Positions 34,829 to 43,965 of a DNA stretch of 64,000 nucleotides are shown in pieces. This DNA is from Streptococcus australis. Its GTDB lineage: Bacteria > Bacillota > Bacilli > Lactobacillales > Streptococcaceae. The translations under genes were made by a program, and so were the position numbers. The notes beneath the pieces are model-generated. The model had not been told where the DNA came from. It did not search any database and saw only the letters and a list, made by a program, of their open reading frames with translations. Position 1 is the first letter of the stretch. Every line of letters starts with the position of its first letter. Location: NCBI RefSeq assembly GCF_901543175.1, contig NZ_LR594040.1:1426001-1490000 (forward strand), in the 5' to 3' direction.

Positions 34829-35833
34829 ATGAAAGTCGCACAACACACTACTTATAACAAAAACAATATCACACTCAACATCACAGAAGTCGCTAAACCA
34901 AGTATTACAGACAAACAAGTCTTGGTGAAAGTCACCGCAGCTGGGGTTAATCCTCTTGATAACATGATCTCTCGTGGCGAGGTCAAGATGATTGTTCCTT
35001 ACAAACTTCCTCAAACTGCAGGGAATGAGGTCGTTGGTATCGTTGAAAGCATTGGTAAAAAGGTTGAAAACCTTCAAGTAGGAGACCGTGTCTTTGGCCG
35101 TTTACCACTTGATCATATCGGCGCCTTTGCAGAATACCTAGCTGTCGATAGCCAAGCCTTAGCCAAGGTTCCAGACTATCTATCAGACGAAGAAGCTGCT
35201 GCTGTTCCGCTTACTGCCTTGACTATCATGCAGGCTCTTGACCTCATGGGCGCTCAAGCTGGGAAAACGATCTTTATTTCTGGTGGTACTGGAGGAGTTG
35301 GTGGAATGGCCATTCCGATTGCCAAAGCCAAAGGATTGAAAGTCATCACCAATGGAGCTGGAGATAGTGCTGAGCGTGTATTGAACCTCGGAGCAGATAG
35401 ATTTATTGATTACAAAACAGAGGATTATACAAAAACTGTTAGCCAGGTTGATTATGTCCTTGATACACTTGGTGGAACTGAAACTGAGAAACAAATGTCT
35501 ATCATTAAAAAAGGTGGTCATCTTGTTTCCCTTCGGTCTATGCCAAATGGAGCCTTTGCCAAACGCATGAATCTACCAAAATGGAAACAGATTATTCTTG
35601 GCTTAGCAGGTCGCAAATTTGATAAGATGGCGGGAAAATACGGTGTCCAATACCATTTTATCTTTGTAGAAAGCAACGGCGCTCAATTACAAGAAGTAGC
35701 TGACCTCTTTAGTAAATTAGAAATCAAACCCTCTATCGATACAGTTTATCCATTTGAAGAGGTAAATAGCGCATTAGACAAAGTCGCTAATGGTCGCTCA
35801 CGTGGAAAAACAGTCCTCAGCTTTAAGAAATAA
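34829..35833 (+). CDS. NADP-dependent zinc-independent oxidoreductase (quinone reductase type)
   Basis: A 334-residue medium-chain dehydrogenase of the zeta-crystallin/quinone oxidoreductase type. The GroES-like N-terminal domain has AAGVNPLDNMISRGE near residue 32 and no zinc-ligand cysteines. The Rossmann domain has SGGTGGVGGMAIPIAKAKG near 151. Such enzymes reduce quinones or the double bond of alpha,beta-unsaturated carbonyls. It opens a three-gene operon under an Rrf2-type site, which fits a role in handling reactive electrophiles. Confidence 0.88.
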   Translation: MKVAQHTTYNKNNITLNITEVAKPSITDKQVLVKVTAAGVNPLDNMISRGEVKMIVPYKLPQTAGNEVVGIVESIGKKVENLQVGDRVFGRLPLDHIGAFAEYLAVDSQALAKVPDYLSDEEAAAVPLTALTIMQALDLMGAQAGKTIFISGGTGGVGGMAIPIAKAKGLKVITNGAGDSAERVLNLGADRFIDYKTEDYTKTVSQVDYVLDTLGGTETEKQMSIIKKGGHLVSLRSMPNGAFAKRMNLPKWKQIILGLAGRKFDKMAGKYGVQYHFIFVESNGAQLQEVADLFSKLEIKPSIDTVYPFEEVNSALDKVANGRSRGKTVLSFKK

Positions 35834-35846
35834 AAAGGGAAACACA

Positions 35847-36683
35847 ATGTCATATCTTACTACAAAAAATCAATACATCACTGTCCAAGGAAATCAAATT
35901 GCCTATCGCGAACTTAGTAAAGGCAAATCAAAACTACCTCTTCTGATGCTGGTACATTTGGCAGCAACTCTCGATAACTGGGATCCAAAACTATTAGACT
36001 TGATTGCTGAAAAGCACCATGTAATTGTTGTCAATCTTCCTGGTGTCGGTGCTAGTCAGGGAAAAGTGGCGCAAACCATTCCTGGAATGGCTGAGCAGAC
36101 AATTGACTTTGTAAAAGCGCTTGGTTACGATAAAATCAATCTCCTCGGACTTTCCATGGGGGGCATGATTGCCCAAGAAATGGTCAGAAGTAAGCCTGAT
36201 TTGGTCAACCGTCTCATCTTGGCAGGAACAGGACCTCGAGGTGGAAAAGAGGTCGATAAGGTAACAGGAAAAACCTTTAACTATATGTTTAAAGCCGGAC
36301 TCGAACGTATCGATCCTAAACGCTATATCTTCTATAATCATGATGAACAAGGGAAAATCGAAGCCTTGAAAGTCCTAGGACGAATGGGGATGAGAACAAA
36401 GGAATTTGCGGATAAAGACATGAACCTATCAGGATTCCTAACTCAACTCAAAGCTATTAAACGTTGGGGGAAAGATTCTCAAGACGACCTAAAATTTATC
36501 ACCCAACCAACCTTAATCGTCAACGGGGACAAGGATATGCAAGTTCCAACGGAAAATTCCTATGACATGCATGAGAAAATCGAAAATAGTAAGCTGATTA
36601 TCTATCCAAATGCTGGCCACGGTTCGATTTTCCAATATGCAGACGAATTTTCAAAAGAACTACTGGCTTTCTTGGAGGACTAA
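35847..36683 (+). CDS. Alpha/beta hydrolase
   Basis: A 278-residue alpha/beta hydrolase. The nucleophile elbow is GLSMGG near residue 102, the catalytic Asp is in NGDKDMQVP near 227 and the catalytic His in NAGHGS near 255. The N-terminus resembles small-ester or carboxylic ester hydrolases. ATG 35847 follows AAAGGGA; open codons upstream overlap the oxidoreductase gene. Substrate unknown. Confidence 0.85.
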   Translation: MSYLTTKNQYITVQGNQIAYRELSKGKSKLPLLMLVHLAATLDNWDPKLLDLIAEKHHVIVVNLPGVGASQGKVAQTIPGMAEQTIDFVKALGYDKINLLGLSMGGMIAQEMVRSKPDLVNRLILAGTGPRGGKEVDKVTGKTFNYMFKAGLERIDPKRYIFYNHDEQGKIEALKVLGRMGMRTKEFADKDMNLSGFLTQLKAIKRWGKDSQDDLKFITQPTLIVNGDKDMQVPTENSYDMHEKIENSKLIIYPNAGHGSIFQYADEFSKELLAFLED

Positions 36684-36684
36684 T

Positions 36685-37563
36685 ATGGTCAAAACGATTC
36701 TGATTACAGGTGCTACTGACGGTATCGGTAAACATTTGGCAAAGAAATTGGCCAGTGAAGGCCATCATGTCATCCTCCATGGTCGAAATCCTCAAAAACT
36801 TGAGCTGGCGCTTCAAGAGGTTCGGGCGGTTTCCTTGAGAGGCAGAGTTTCTAGCTACCTTGCAGATTTTTCAAAATTAGACGATGTTTATCGATTTGCG
36901 GAGGTAATCAAGCGAGACTTTCAAAGTATCGATGTCTTGTTTAACAATGCAGGCCTTTATGCTGGGAAAGAACGAAAAGCGAGTGCTGAAAATGTCGAAT
37001 TGACTTTTATGTTATCTGTTCTGGTTCCCTATATGTTAACAACTGAGCTAAGTCCCTTGTTAGAAAATGCGACTGACGGTCGTGTTATCAATACTTCTTC
37101 CTATATGCATCATTTTGCTAAGGTCAAGGATTTGGACTTTGGATTTGAGAATGACTATAATCCAGGATTGGCCTATAATAATTCGAAGCTCTACACTATT
37201 TGGATGACACGCTATCTAGCAAGGGACTTCTTTCTAAAAGGTTCAAATATTACTGTTAATGCCTATCATCCGGGCTTGATTTCAACCAACTTAGGGAATG
37301 ATTCCAGTGACGAAAAGACGAAAAAGTCTCTCTTTGGGCGCTTGATGAAGTCATTTTCTAAAGATTTAGATGAGGGGATTGAAACAGGCTACTGCCTTAC
37401 CTTATCAGAAGAAATCACTGGTTTGACTGGCTACTATTTTGATGAGAAGAAAGTAAAGTCTGTATCTAAAAAAGGATATAATCTCGAAAAAGCTCAGCAT
37501 TTAATCAATTATTGTGATAATAAAATTGAGTTGTTCAAACAAAAATATGCTTTGCTTAATTAG
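36685..37563 (+). CDS. Short-chain dehydrogenase/reductase
   Basis: A 292-residue SDR with the cofactor motif TGATDGIGK near residue 8, NNAGLYAG near 86 and the catalytic Tyr-Lys pair YNNSK near 168, with the preceding Ser in NTSSYMHH. It follows the hydrolase by one base and ends at a strong terminator. The C-terminal 60 residues are longer than in minimal SDRs and resemble retinol-dehydrogenase-like members. The substrate is probably a carbonyl compound. Confidence 0.87.
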   Translation: MVKTILITGATDGIGKHLAKKLASEGHHVILHGRNPQKLELALQEVRAVSLRGRVSSYLADFSKLDDVYRFAEVIKRDFQSIDVLFNNAGLYAGKERKASAENVELTFMLSVLVPYMLTTELSPLLENATDGRVINTSSYMHHFAKVKDLDFGFENDYNPGLAYNNSKLYTIWMTRYLARDFFLKGSNITVNAYHPGLISTNLGNDSSDEKTKKSLFGRLMKSFSKDLDEGIETGYCLTLSEEITGLTGYYFDEKKVKSVSKKGYNLEKAQHLINYCDNKIELFKQKYALLN

Positions 37564-37573
37564 AAAAAAATCG

Positions 37574-37613
37574 AAAAAGTTCTCTTTCCACTACTTTAGA
37601 AAGAGAACTTTTT
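37574..37613. terminator. Bidirectional terminator between the SDR operon and the sugar operon
   Basis: A perfect fifteen-base stem AAAAAGTTCTCTTTC with its complement and a ten-base loop, T-rich on both sides, between convergent genes. Confidence 0.92.
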
Positions 37614-37636
37614 CTTTAGGAGAAATAACTTATTTT

Positions 37637-38956
37637 TTAATCTAGAAGTGATAGCTCAGCTGGCACTGTTAAGTAATAAGTTGCAGTCAAGCTTGCTTCA
37701 CCTTGATTGACAAAGATTTCAATGGAATTTTTATCTAGAATAACTTCCAATTCCTTAGCTTCAATATCTACATATCGTCGGCTTGTATCCTGTTCTTCTT
37801 CCCCACGAATCTCTTGAGCAAGATGGCTACGATCAATGTAAACTTGCTGCGCCTTACTATCATAACCAAATTCAAGATAATCTGTATCATTTCCTAAGCG
37901 GTAACGGCAATCTTTATCTATTTGGATTTGATATTGGCCTTTTTTAATAGGGAATTGTCTTAGTTTGCCATCTTCCAATCGGAGAATTCTAGGCACAGTC
38001 ATGACACCAGCCCACTTGTGACCCTGATCATGAGTTGGAAGTGTACGCCCCCACATCTGCATCCAAGCAATCATAATACGACGATTTTGGTCATCCAACA
38101 ATGTTTGAGGCGCATAGAAGTCCTGACCATGGTCGATTTCTTCTACTGTTTCAGGAACGAACTGTTTAGCTTCCCAGTCTACCTTACCTGTAACCAAAAC
38201 AGAAGAATTGATATTGTGGTAAGAATCTCCCTCACGTTGATAACGCATTGGTGACATGATGATGCAGTCTTTTCCATCTAACTCAAAGTAGTCTGGACAT
38301 TCCCACATAAAGCCTTGGTGTTCAACCCCTTTTAAAAAGATGGATTCGAACTGCCATTCTACTAGGTTATCGGACCCTAGTAGAACGACACAGCCCACAT
38401 TATCTTTGTGCTTGGCAGCAACTACAGAATAGTAGCGCCCCTCTTTCTCAAATATTTTTGGATCACGGAAATCAGCAGCAATCAACTCGTCTGGCAAGTC
38501 TGCTCCTGTTGCAACTGGATTTTGGGAAATCTTTTCAAAGTGAATGCCGTCGTCTGAAAATGCCATATTTTGCACTTGACGGACACCGGTTTCTTCTTCA
38601 ATATGACCAGTATACATGAGCCAGAGGCGATCATCCTTGACAATGGCAGAACCTGAGAAGCAACCATTTCGGTCATAATCTTGATCTGGAGCCAGTGCAA
38701 CTGGCAAGTGCTCCCAAGTCACCAAGTCCTTACTTTTAGCATGACCCCAGTGCATTGGCCCCCAAACACTATCATAAGGATAGAATTGATAGAAGAGATG
38801 GTATTCACCACGAAAATAGACAAATCCATTTGGATCATTGATCCAGCCAATCTCAGCTGAAAAATGTTCTTCTGGTTTATATTGAGTATTGACGAGATGT
38901 TTATGTTCTGCTATAAAACGATTGGCTTTTTCTACTGTAAATGTTTTATTTATCAT
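37637..38956 (-). CDS. GH32 beta-fructofuranosidase (sucrose-6-phosphate hydrolase type)
   Basis: A 439-residue intracellular glycoside hydrolase family 32 enzyme that cleaves fructose from sucrose, sucrose phosphate or short fructans. Catalytic motifs are the nucleophile in WINDPNG near residue 38, FRDPK near 163 and the acid/base Glu in WECPDYF near 218; a beta-sandwich C-terminus with VILDKNSIEIFVN follows. No signal peptide. It is last in the operon after an ABC importer, so its substrate is probably an unphosphorylated oligosaccharide brought in intact. It is somewhat shorter than typical ScrB. Confidence 0.88.
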   Translation of the reverse strand: MINKTFTVEKANRFIAEHKHLVNTQYKPEEHFSAEIGWINDPNGFVYFRGEYHLFYQFYPYDSVWGPMHWGHAKSKDLVTWEHLPVALAPDQDYDRNGCFSGSAIVKDDRLWLMYTGHIEEETGVRQVQNMAFSDDGIHFEKISQNPVATGADLPDELIAADFRDPKIFEKEGRYYSVVAAKHKDNVGCVVLLGSDNLVEWQFESIFLKGVEHQGFMWECPDYFELDGKDCIIMSPMRYQREGDSYHNINSSVLVTGKVDWEAKQFVPETVEEIDHGQDFYAPQTLLDDQNRRIMIAWMQMWGRTLPTHDQGHKWAGVMTVPRILRLEDGKLRQFPIKKGQYQIQIDKDCRYRLGNDTDYLEFGYDSKAQQVYIDRSHLAQEIRGEEEQDTSRRYVDIEAKELEVILDKNSIEIFVNQGEASLTATYYLTVPAELSLLD

Positions 38957-38965
38957 AAGTATATC

Positions 38966-39811
38966 CTATTTTATTCCAGTTCCGGAACCACCCAGACCTT
39001 GAACAATATATTTCTGAGCGACTACATAGACCAAAATCAACGGAATCGTTGAAATAGTTAATACAGCCATTACCTGATTGATATAAACTGGTTGAGTTGT
39101 ATTAATAGTTGTAATTGCAACCTGCATTGAAAATTTAGAAGAATCTGTCAAAACCATCAATGGCCAAATATAATCATTCCAGCTTGAAATAAATGATAAA
39201 ACACCAACTGTAGCAACTGCAGGTTTAGACATTGGAAGCATAATTCTAAAGAAAATTCTAACGATACTTGCTCCGTCCATCTTTGCAGACTCAAGAATCT
39301 CTTCTGGAATTGCAATAAAGAAATTCCTAAATAAGTAAATATTAAATACACTCGCCAATCCTGGAATAATAACTGCAAGACGATTATTGACCAAACCTAA
39401 GGAATTGATAATGGTAAATTGTGGAATTAACACAGTTTCTACTGGAATAATAAGTAAAGCAAGTAAGAATCCAAATAAAATTTTCTTACCTGAAAAATTG
39501 ACTTTTGCAAAAGCGAAACCGGCCAGTGCATTGATAATAATAGAACCAATAGCAAACGTTCCAGCATAAAAAATGCTGTTCCCTAGATATGTAAAAATGC
39601 TAAAGCGCTCAAATACTTCCTGATAAGGTTTAAACCAATCAGAGGGATTTAAACTTGGTAAGAAGGCTTGCCAACTAGTCAAATTTTTATAAACATCCGC
39701 TTCTGGTTTCATAGCTGAAACTACCATCCAAACCATAGGAAAAAGGAAGAGTCCTGCCAATAGGGTTAACAGAATATATTCTAAGATTGTTGTTGGTTTA
39801 AATCGTTTCAT
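38966..39811 (-). CDS. Sugar ABC transporter permease (MalG type)
   Basis: A 281-residue permease with six membrane helices and the EAA loop ILESAKMDGASIVRIFFRIMLPMSKP near residue 185 that contacts the ATPase. ATG 39811 sits nine bases after AAGGAGG and directly after the preceding permease stop; an ATG three codons upstream touches the ribosome site and is less likely. It belongs to the CUT1 family of oligosaccharide importers. Confidence 0.9.
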   Translation of the reverse strand: MKRFKPTTILEYILLTLLAGLFLFPMVWMVVSAMKPEADVYKNLTSWQAFLPSLNPSDWFKPYQEVFERFSIFTYLGNSIFYAGTFAIGSIIINALAGFAFAKVNFSGKKILFGFLLALLIIPVETVLIPQFTIINSLGLVNNRLAVIIPGLASVFNIYLFRNFFIAIPEEILESAKMDGASIVRIFFRIMLPMSKPAVATVGVLSFISSWNDYIWPLMVLTDSSKFSMQVAITTINTTQPVYINQVMAVLTISTIPLILVYVVAQKYIVQGLGGSGTGIK

Positions 39812-39812
39812 C

Positions 39813-40715
39813 TTAGTCATCCTCCTTCAGAACGCGACGTTGTACTAAGCTAATCATACCAATTAACGTTGTAAATACTAAAGCGATTGAGCTAGAATAT
39901 CCTACAAGACGATCAGTAAAACCTTGTTGATAAATATAGTACACCATAGTAATTGTTGAGTTTAATGGACCACCTTGCGTCATAACCATTGGTTGTACAA
40001 TCAGCTTAAAAGCAGAAATTAAAGTTGTTAACAATACAAACAGGGCTGTTGGTTTTAGTAGGGGCATCGTGATATAACGAAACTGAGCCCATTTTGAGAA
40101 TCCATCTAATTCAGCAGCTTCATAGACATCTTGTGGAATATTCTGCATTCCTCCTAAAAATAAAAGCATCTGATAACCTGCACCCTGCCAAGCAGAAACA
40201 AAAACAATTGCATACATAGCTTGTTTGGGACTAGTCAAGAAAGGTTGAGAAGCAAGACCTACCTTATTTAAAATAGCATTTAATAAGCCACTATTTGGAT
40301 TTAAAAGATAAAGCCAAAGAATAGAAATAACTACCAAGGACATGACAACTGGAGCAAAAAAAGCCACTTTAAAAAACATATTCCCTTTGCGCTTTTTATT
40401 AACAATCAAAGCCATTCCTAAGGCTGCTCCCAATTGAACTGGAATAATCCAAACAACAAATTTCAAAGTATTCAAGAAGCTCTTTAAGAAAATCGGATCC
40501 TTTATTAATTGAATAAAATTCTCAAATCCAACAAATTTTCTTTCATCTGGTGTCAACAAATAATAATCTGTAAAAGCGTAATAAATGACCATTCCAACTG
40601 GAATTACCAAAAAGATACCTAATAAAATTAAAGCTGGAGCTAAAAAACTATAACCTAGTATGTTATCTTTTATTTTTTCACGTCTTTTTGTATCCACAAC
40701 AGTTTCTTTACTCAT
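39813..40715 (-). CDS. Sugar ABC transporter permease (MalF type)
   Basis: A 300-residue permease with six membrane helices and the EAA loop VYEAAELDGFSKWAQFRYITMPLLKP near residue 200. A charged cytoplasmic N-terminus (about 25 residues) precedes helix 1. ATG 40715 has the best distance from AAAGGAG. It pairs with the MalG-type subunit. No ATPase gene is in the operon, so it probably shares a general sugar ATPase such as MsmK encoded elsewhere. Confidence 0.9.
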   Translation of the reverse strand: MSKETVVDTKRREKIKDNILGYSFLAPALILLGIFLVIPVGMVIYYAFTDYYLLTPDERKFVGFENFIQLIKDPIFLKSFLNTLKFVVWIIPVQLGAALGMALIVNKKRKGNMFFKVAFFAPVVMSLVVISILWLYLLNPNSGLLNAILNKVGLASQPFLTSPKQAMYAIVFVSAWQGAGYQMLLFLGGMQNIPQDVYEAAELDGFSKWAQFRYITMPLLKPTALFVLLTTLISAFKLIVQPMVMTQGGPLNSTITMVYYIYQQGFTDRLVGYSSSIALVFTTLIGMISLVQRRVLKEDD

Positions 40716-40812
40716 ATCCATCTCCTTTAGTCATATATATATCAAACTAGTCTACTAACAAGAAAGGGGAAGGTAGTTCCAAACATTTTCCTTCCTCCTT
40801 CCTTTTTACAGA

Positions 40813-42123
40813 TTATTTGAGTGACTGATCAATAGCGGTTTGCATTTCTTTTGTACGAGTATCCAAGACTTTTTGCACATTTGGATTTTCTTCATAATAG
40901 CTAATATCTTGCATTGCTTGTTGAAAAGCTCGAGAAACCTGAGGATATGCTACGACAACTGGGCGAGCATGAGCTGTTTTTGAATTTTGTTCCATCAAGA
41001 AACGCATTGGTTCGGATACTTTATCTTTGATATTTTCAATTGTAGATTTACGAATTGGAAGGACCGAATTCCCCAAGCTAATAATTTCACTTGATTCTGT
41101 ATTTGTAGCAAATTTAACAAATTCAGATGCGGCTTCTTTTTTATCAGATTTTGTCGTCACAGCTAATTGCCAACTACCTGAAGGGGATACTAATTTTTTC
41201 GTCTTACTAGATACTGGGTAAGGAAGGATACCAAAATCAATATCTTTGTAGTTTGTATTCATGTCAGCAATCGTCCAAGAACCACTCAAAAGCATTGGAT
41301 ACTCTCCTGTTTCAAAACCTTTTTCGACTGGACTAACAGTTGTATAGCCTTCTTTTACAAGATTCTGAATGAATTGAACTGCTTCTACACTCTCTTTGGA
41401 GTTGAAGTATCCTTCTGCCTTTGTTCCATCTTCGTTTACGACAGAACCATTATTTGACCAAATCAACGGCATATAAGCATATGGCAACATTTCATCGTTT
41501 GAATTAATACGAAAATCAATTGCCGGTTTGTTATAATGATCTTTCAATTTTTTAGCAATCGTATTAAATTCGTCCCATGTCCATGGCTTTTCTAGTGTTG
41601 GAAGCTCTGATTCCACAATTCCGGCCTCTTTGAACATTTTTTTATTGTAATAAACACCAACATTCGATTCAGAAAATCCAAATGCATAGAATTTCCCATT
41701 ATAAGTTCCCTGTTGTTTAATACTGTCCAAAACATCATCCATATTATTATCTTTTAGATAATCATCTAGCGGAGTAATTACTTTAGATTTTGCATAAGCT
41801 GCCGTATTTGGTCCATCAAGGGTAATAACATCTGGAAGACTATTAGTCGTGATAGCAGCATTAACCTTATCTTCATATCCTCCACCACTACCACTACGAG
41901 GAATATACTCAGTTACAACCTTGTACTTACTTTTTCCTGATTGATTAAAGTTATCAACAACTTTTTGCCAAGCTTTTCCTTCATTTGTTTCGTCAGAGAA
42001 TTGTACCCAGACTTTAATATCATTTGAAGAACTCGCTTGTTTTGAGTTAGTTCCTCCACTACAACCTGCAAGTATAGCTAACGATAGCCCCGCAACAACA
42101 GATAACATTGTACCTTTACGCAT
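40813..42123 (-). CDS. Sugar ABC transporter substrate-binding lipoprotein
   Basis: A 436-residue lipoprotein of the CUT1 extracellular binding protein family. The signal peptide MRKGTMLSVVAGLSLAIL leads to lipobox LAGC, with Cys21 as the lipidated residue. A Ser/Gly/Asn linker follows. The body has NSLPDVITLDGPNTAAY near residue 95 and LLSGSWTIADM near 280. ATG 42123 is the second of two adjacent ATGs and has better spacing to AAGGAGG. It is first in the operon, after two operators and a cre site. Confidence 0.92.
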   Translation of the reverse strand: MRKGTMLSVVAGLSLAILAGCSGGTNSKQASSSNDIKVWVQFSDETNEGKAWQKVVDNFNQSGKSKYKVVTEYIPRSGSGGGYEDKVNAAITTNSLPDVITLDGPNTAAYAKSKVITPLDDYLKDNNMDDVLDSIKQQGTYNGKFYAFGFSESNVGVYYNKKMFKEAGIVESELPTLEKPWTWDEFNTIAKKLKDHYNKPAIDFRINSNDEMLPYAYMPLIWSNNGSVVNEDGTKAEGYFNSKESVEAVQFIQNLVKEGYTTVSPVEKGFETGEYPMLLSGSWTIADMNTNYKDIDFGILPYPVSSKTKKLVSPSGSWQLAVTTKSDKKEAASEFVKFATNTESSEIISLGNSVLPIRKSTIENIKDKVSEPMRFLMEQNSKTAHARPVVVAYPQVSRAFQQAMQDISYYEENPNVQKVLDTRTKEMQTAIDQSLK

Positions 42124-42138
42124 CATTTTCCTCCTTTT

Positions 42139-42150
42139 TGAAACGTTTCA
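42139..42150. promoter_or_regulatory. LacI-type operator O2, TGAAACGTTTCA
   Basis: A perfect 12-base palindrome close to the ribosome site of the binding-protein gene, 52 bases from an identical copy. It is the typical site for a LacI/GalR regulator. Confidence 0.8.
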
Positions 42151-42190
42151 TTTTTTATTTATTTTTTAAACAAGTTTTCAGCTTGTTTTT

Positions 42191-42202
42191 TGAAACGTTT
42201 CA
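42191..42202. promoter_or_regulatory. LacI-type operator O1, TGAAACGTTTCA
   Basis: The second identical palindrome, just downstream of the -10 on the minus strand, so it covers the transcription start. The 52-base spacing is about five helical turns. Confidence 0.82.
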
Positions 42203-42214
42203 TTTATAATTTAT

Positions 42215-42243
42215 ATTATAACAGCGCTTTCATTATTTGTCAA
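42215..42243 (-). promoter_or_regulatory. Consensus promoter of the sugar operon with cre in the spacer
   Basis: On the minus strand, TTGACA (42238-42243) and TATAAT (42215-42220) at 17-base spacing. The spacer carries a CcpA cre-like sequence at 42220-42233 (ATGAAAGCGCTGTT read on the minus strand). The -35 overlaps the last codons of the regulator gene. Confidence 0.88.
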
Positions 42244-43246
42244 GCACTGTTTGAATTTTTTTTGTTGTTTTATCTCCCCAAAAATATGTGGGAATTACGA
42301 TTCGTTTTTCTAGAATTTCTTCTTGCTTAATCATTTTCAGTATCATTGTAACAGATTCTTTTGCCATCATACCAATATCTTGAACTATTGTAGACACTAG
42401 ATAAGATTGATCGACAGAAGTTTTTAAACCATCAAACCCAATTATCTGGTAATCATCAGGTGCTATTTTCCCCAGTTCTTTCATAATACTAATAACTCTC
42501 AGAGCCATCATATCATTTATTGTAAATATGCCATCAATTTCTTTATGAGATTGCAAAAAAATTCTTATCTGATCTTCAGGATTTATTAAAGGTTCTTTCA
42601 TTTCAAAATGATAGACATCTACTCCTAATTCCTTAGCTTTTTCTCTGAATCCTTTACTTCTGAGTATAGTCTCATTCTCATACATATTAATTGAACCAAT
42701 AAAAGCAAGGTGCTTATTATCCCTTCTAACCAGTTCCTCTGCTGCAGTTTGTCCTCCTTTGTAATTTGCTGAAGTAACATAGCATACATTTTCCGAAAAA
42801 TGTCTATCTATACTTACAAACGGTAAATCAGATAAAATATATTTGTCAATATCAGAATATGTAATACCAATAATTCCATCCACTTTATTTTGTTTCAACA
42901 TTTCGATATATTCGATTTCATTTTGTGAATCGCTATCAGCGTTACAAATAAATAATTTATAATTATATTTTAATAACTCTTTCTCAACATGATAGGCAAA
43001 CTCCGAGAAAAATGGATGCCATATGCTCGGAATAATCAAAGCGATAGTTTCTGTTCTATTCTTTTTCATACCTCGAGCATAATTATCAGGGATATAGTCC
43101 AATGTTTTTATAGCCCTTTGAACTTTCCTTAAAGTCACTTCTTTGATGCCATTTTCTTTGTTGATCACACGTGAAACGGTCCCAACGCTAACTCCCGCTT
43201 CTAGAGCAACATCTTTCATGGTAATGGATTTTTTTTGCTCTACCAT
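42233..43246 (-). CDS. LacI/GalR family sugar operon regulator
   Basis: A 337-residue repressor. The N-terminal helix-turn-helix is TMKDVALEAGVSVGTVSRVIN, with the hinge helix GYIPDNYARGM-like segment near residue 60. A periplasmic-binding-protein-like effector domain follows. ATG 43246 follows AAGGAGG. A promoter, TTGCTA-17-TACTAT, lies upstream. It most likely binds the twin TGAAACGTTTCA sites before the adjacent ABC/GH32 operon and releases them when a fructosyl sugar is present. Confidence 0.92.
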   Translation of the reverse strand: MVEQKKSITMKDVALEAGVSVGTVSRVINKENGIKEVTLRKVQRAIKTLDYIPDNYARGMKKNRTETIALIIPSIWHPFFSEFAYHVEKELLKYNYKLFICNADSDSQNEIEYIEMLKQNKVDGIIGITYSDIDKYILSDLPFVSIDRHFSENVCYVTSANYKGGQTAAEELVRRDNKHLAFIGSINMYENETILRSKGFREKAKELGVDVYHFEMKEPLINPEDQIRIFLQSHKEIDGIFTINDMMALRVISIMKELGKIAPDDYQIIGFDGLKTSVDQSYLVSTIVQDIGMMAKESVTMILKMIKQEEILEKRIVIPTYFWGDKTTKKIQTVLDK

Positions 43247-43407
43247 ATTCTCACCTCCTTGCACTCTATAGTAACATGCAACCGTTTTTTTAGCAACTAT
43301 TTCTCAATTATTATTGGTAAGATCATTTTTCCCATCATGGATAAAATCACTCCAATTGGCTTTCGACCCCCCTTCAATATTCAAGTATAGACATCTACAT
43401 ACCACAG

Positions 43408-43436
43408 GAAAAGCCTTGAGTTCCAAGGCTTTTTTA
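43408..43436. terminator. Terminator downstream of the GNAT gene
   Basis: AAAAGCCTTG and CAAGGCTTTT flank a five-base loop, next to the GNAT stop codon. A-rich on one side and T-rich on the other, so it can act in both directions. Confidence 0.75.
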
Positions 43437-43440
43437 CTTT

Positions 43441-43896
43441 CTATCTACCCTTTTTCATGATGTATTTTCGTATAGGTGTTTCAACCATTTGAACGATTTC
43501 AAATCCTTCTTTTTGGTAAAGATTGTAAGCTGTTTGATTTGCCTCGTAGACATTTAAAGAAATAGTATCTATGTCTTCATTTTCAAAGGCCAAACTAACA
43601 AATTCCCTTAAAGCCTGGCTACCTAAGCCCTGCCCCTGTTTCTGGGGATTGATAAAGAATCTCCCGATATGAAGATTCCTGTCTTCTAGCCTGATTTTCT
43701 GGATAAGCCCCACAAACTCTTGTCCATCAAAGATTGAAAAGATTCCTTCCAAATCTTGCAAGATTTGAATTGTTAAGGGAAAAGGAATCATTGTTCCCAT
43801 CCATTGTTCTTGAAAGGATTTGCCAAGGGAGTTGGACCATTTGCATACGAGCTGAGCATTTTCTACGCTCACATTTTCTTCAAAACGAATTGTCAT
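43441..43896 (-). CDS. GNAT family N-acetyltransferase
   Basis: A 151-residue GNAT protein with the acetyl-CoA loop in FINPQKQGQGLGSQALREFV near residue 77 and the C-terminal ANQTAYNLYQKEGFEIV near 120, similar to RimI/ribosomal-type acetyltransferases. Substrate unknown. It is divergent from the competence prepilin peptidase, 69 bases apart. Confidence 0.85.
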   Translation of the reverse strand: MTIRFEENVSVENAQLVCKWSNSLGKSFQEQWMGTMIPFPLTIQILQDLEGIFSIFDGQEFVGLIQKIRLEDRNLHIGRFFINPQKQGQGLGSQALREFVSLAFENEDIDTISLNVYEANQTAYNLYQKEGFEIVQMVETPIRKYIMKKGR

Positions 43897-43950
43897 ATTT
43901 TCCTCACCATCTTATCTATGTTTCTTTATTATACTACTTCTCCTATTTTT

Positions 43951-43958
43951 TACGAATA
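43951..43958 (+). promoter_or_regulatory. Competence box (cin-box) for sigma-X
   Basis: TACGAATA preceded by a run of six T residues, the exact consensus of the late-competence promoter recognised by SigX (ComX). It ends only seven bases before the prepilin peptidase ATG. Confidence 0.85.
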
Positions 43959-43965
43959 GATAAGT

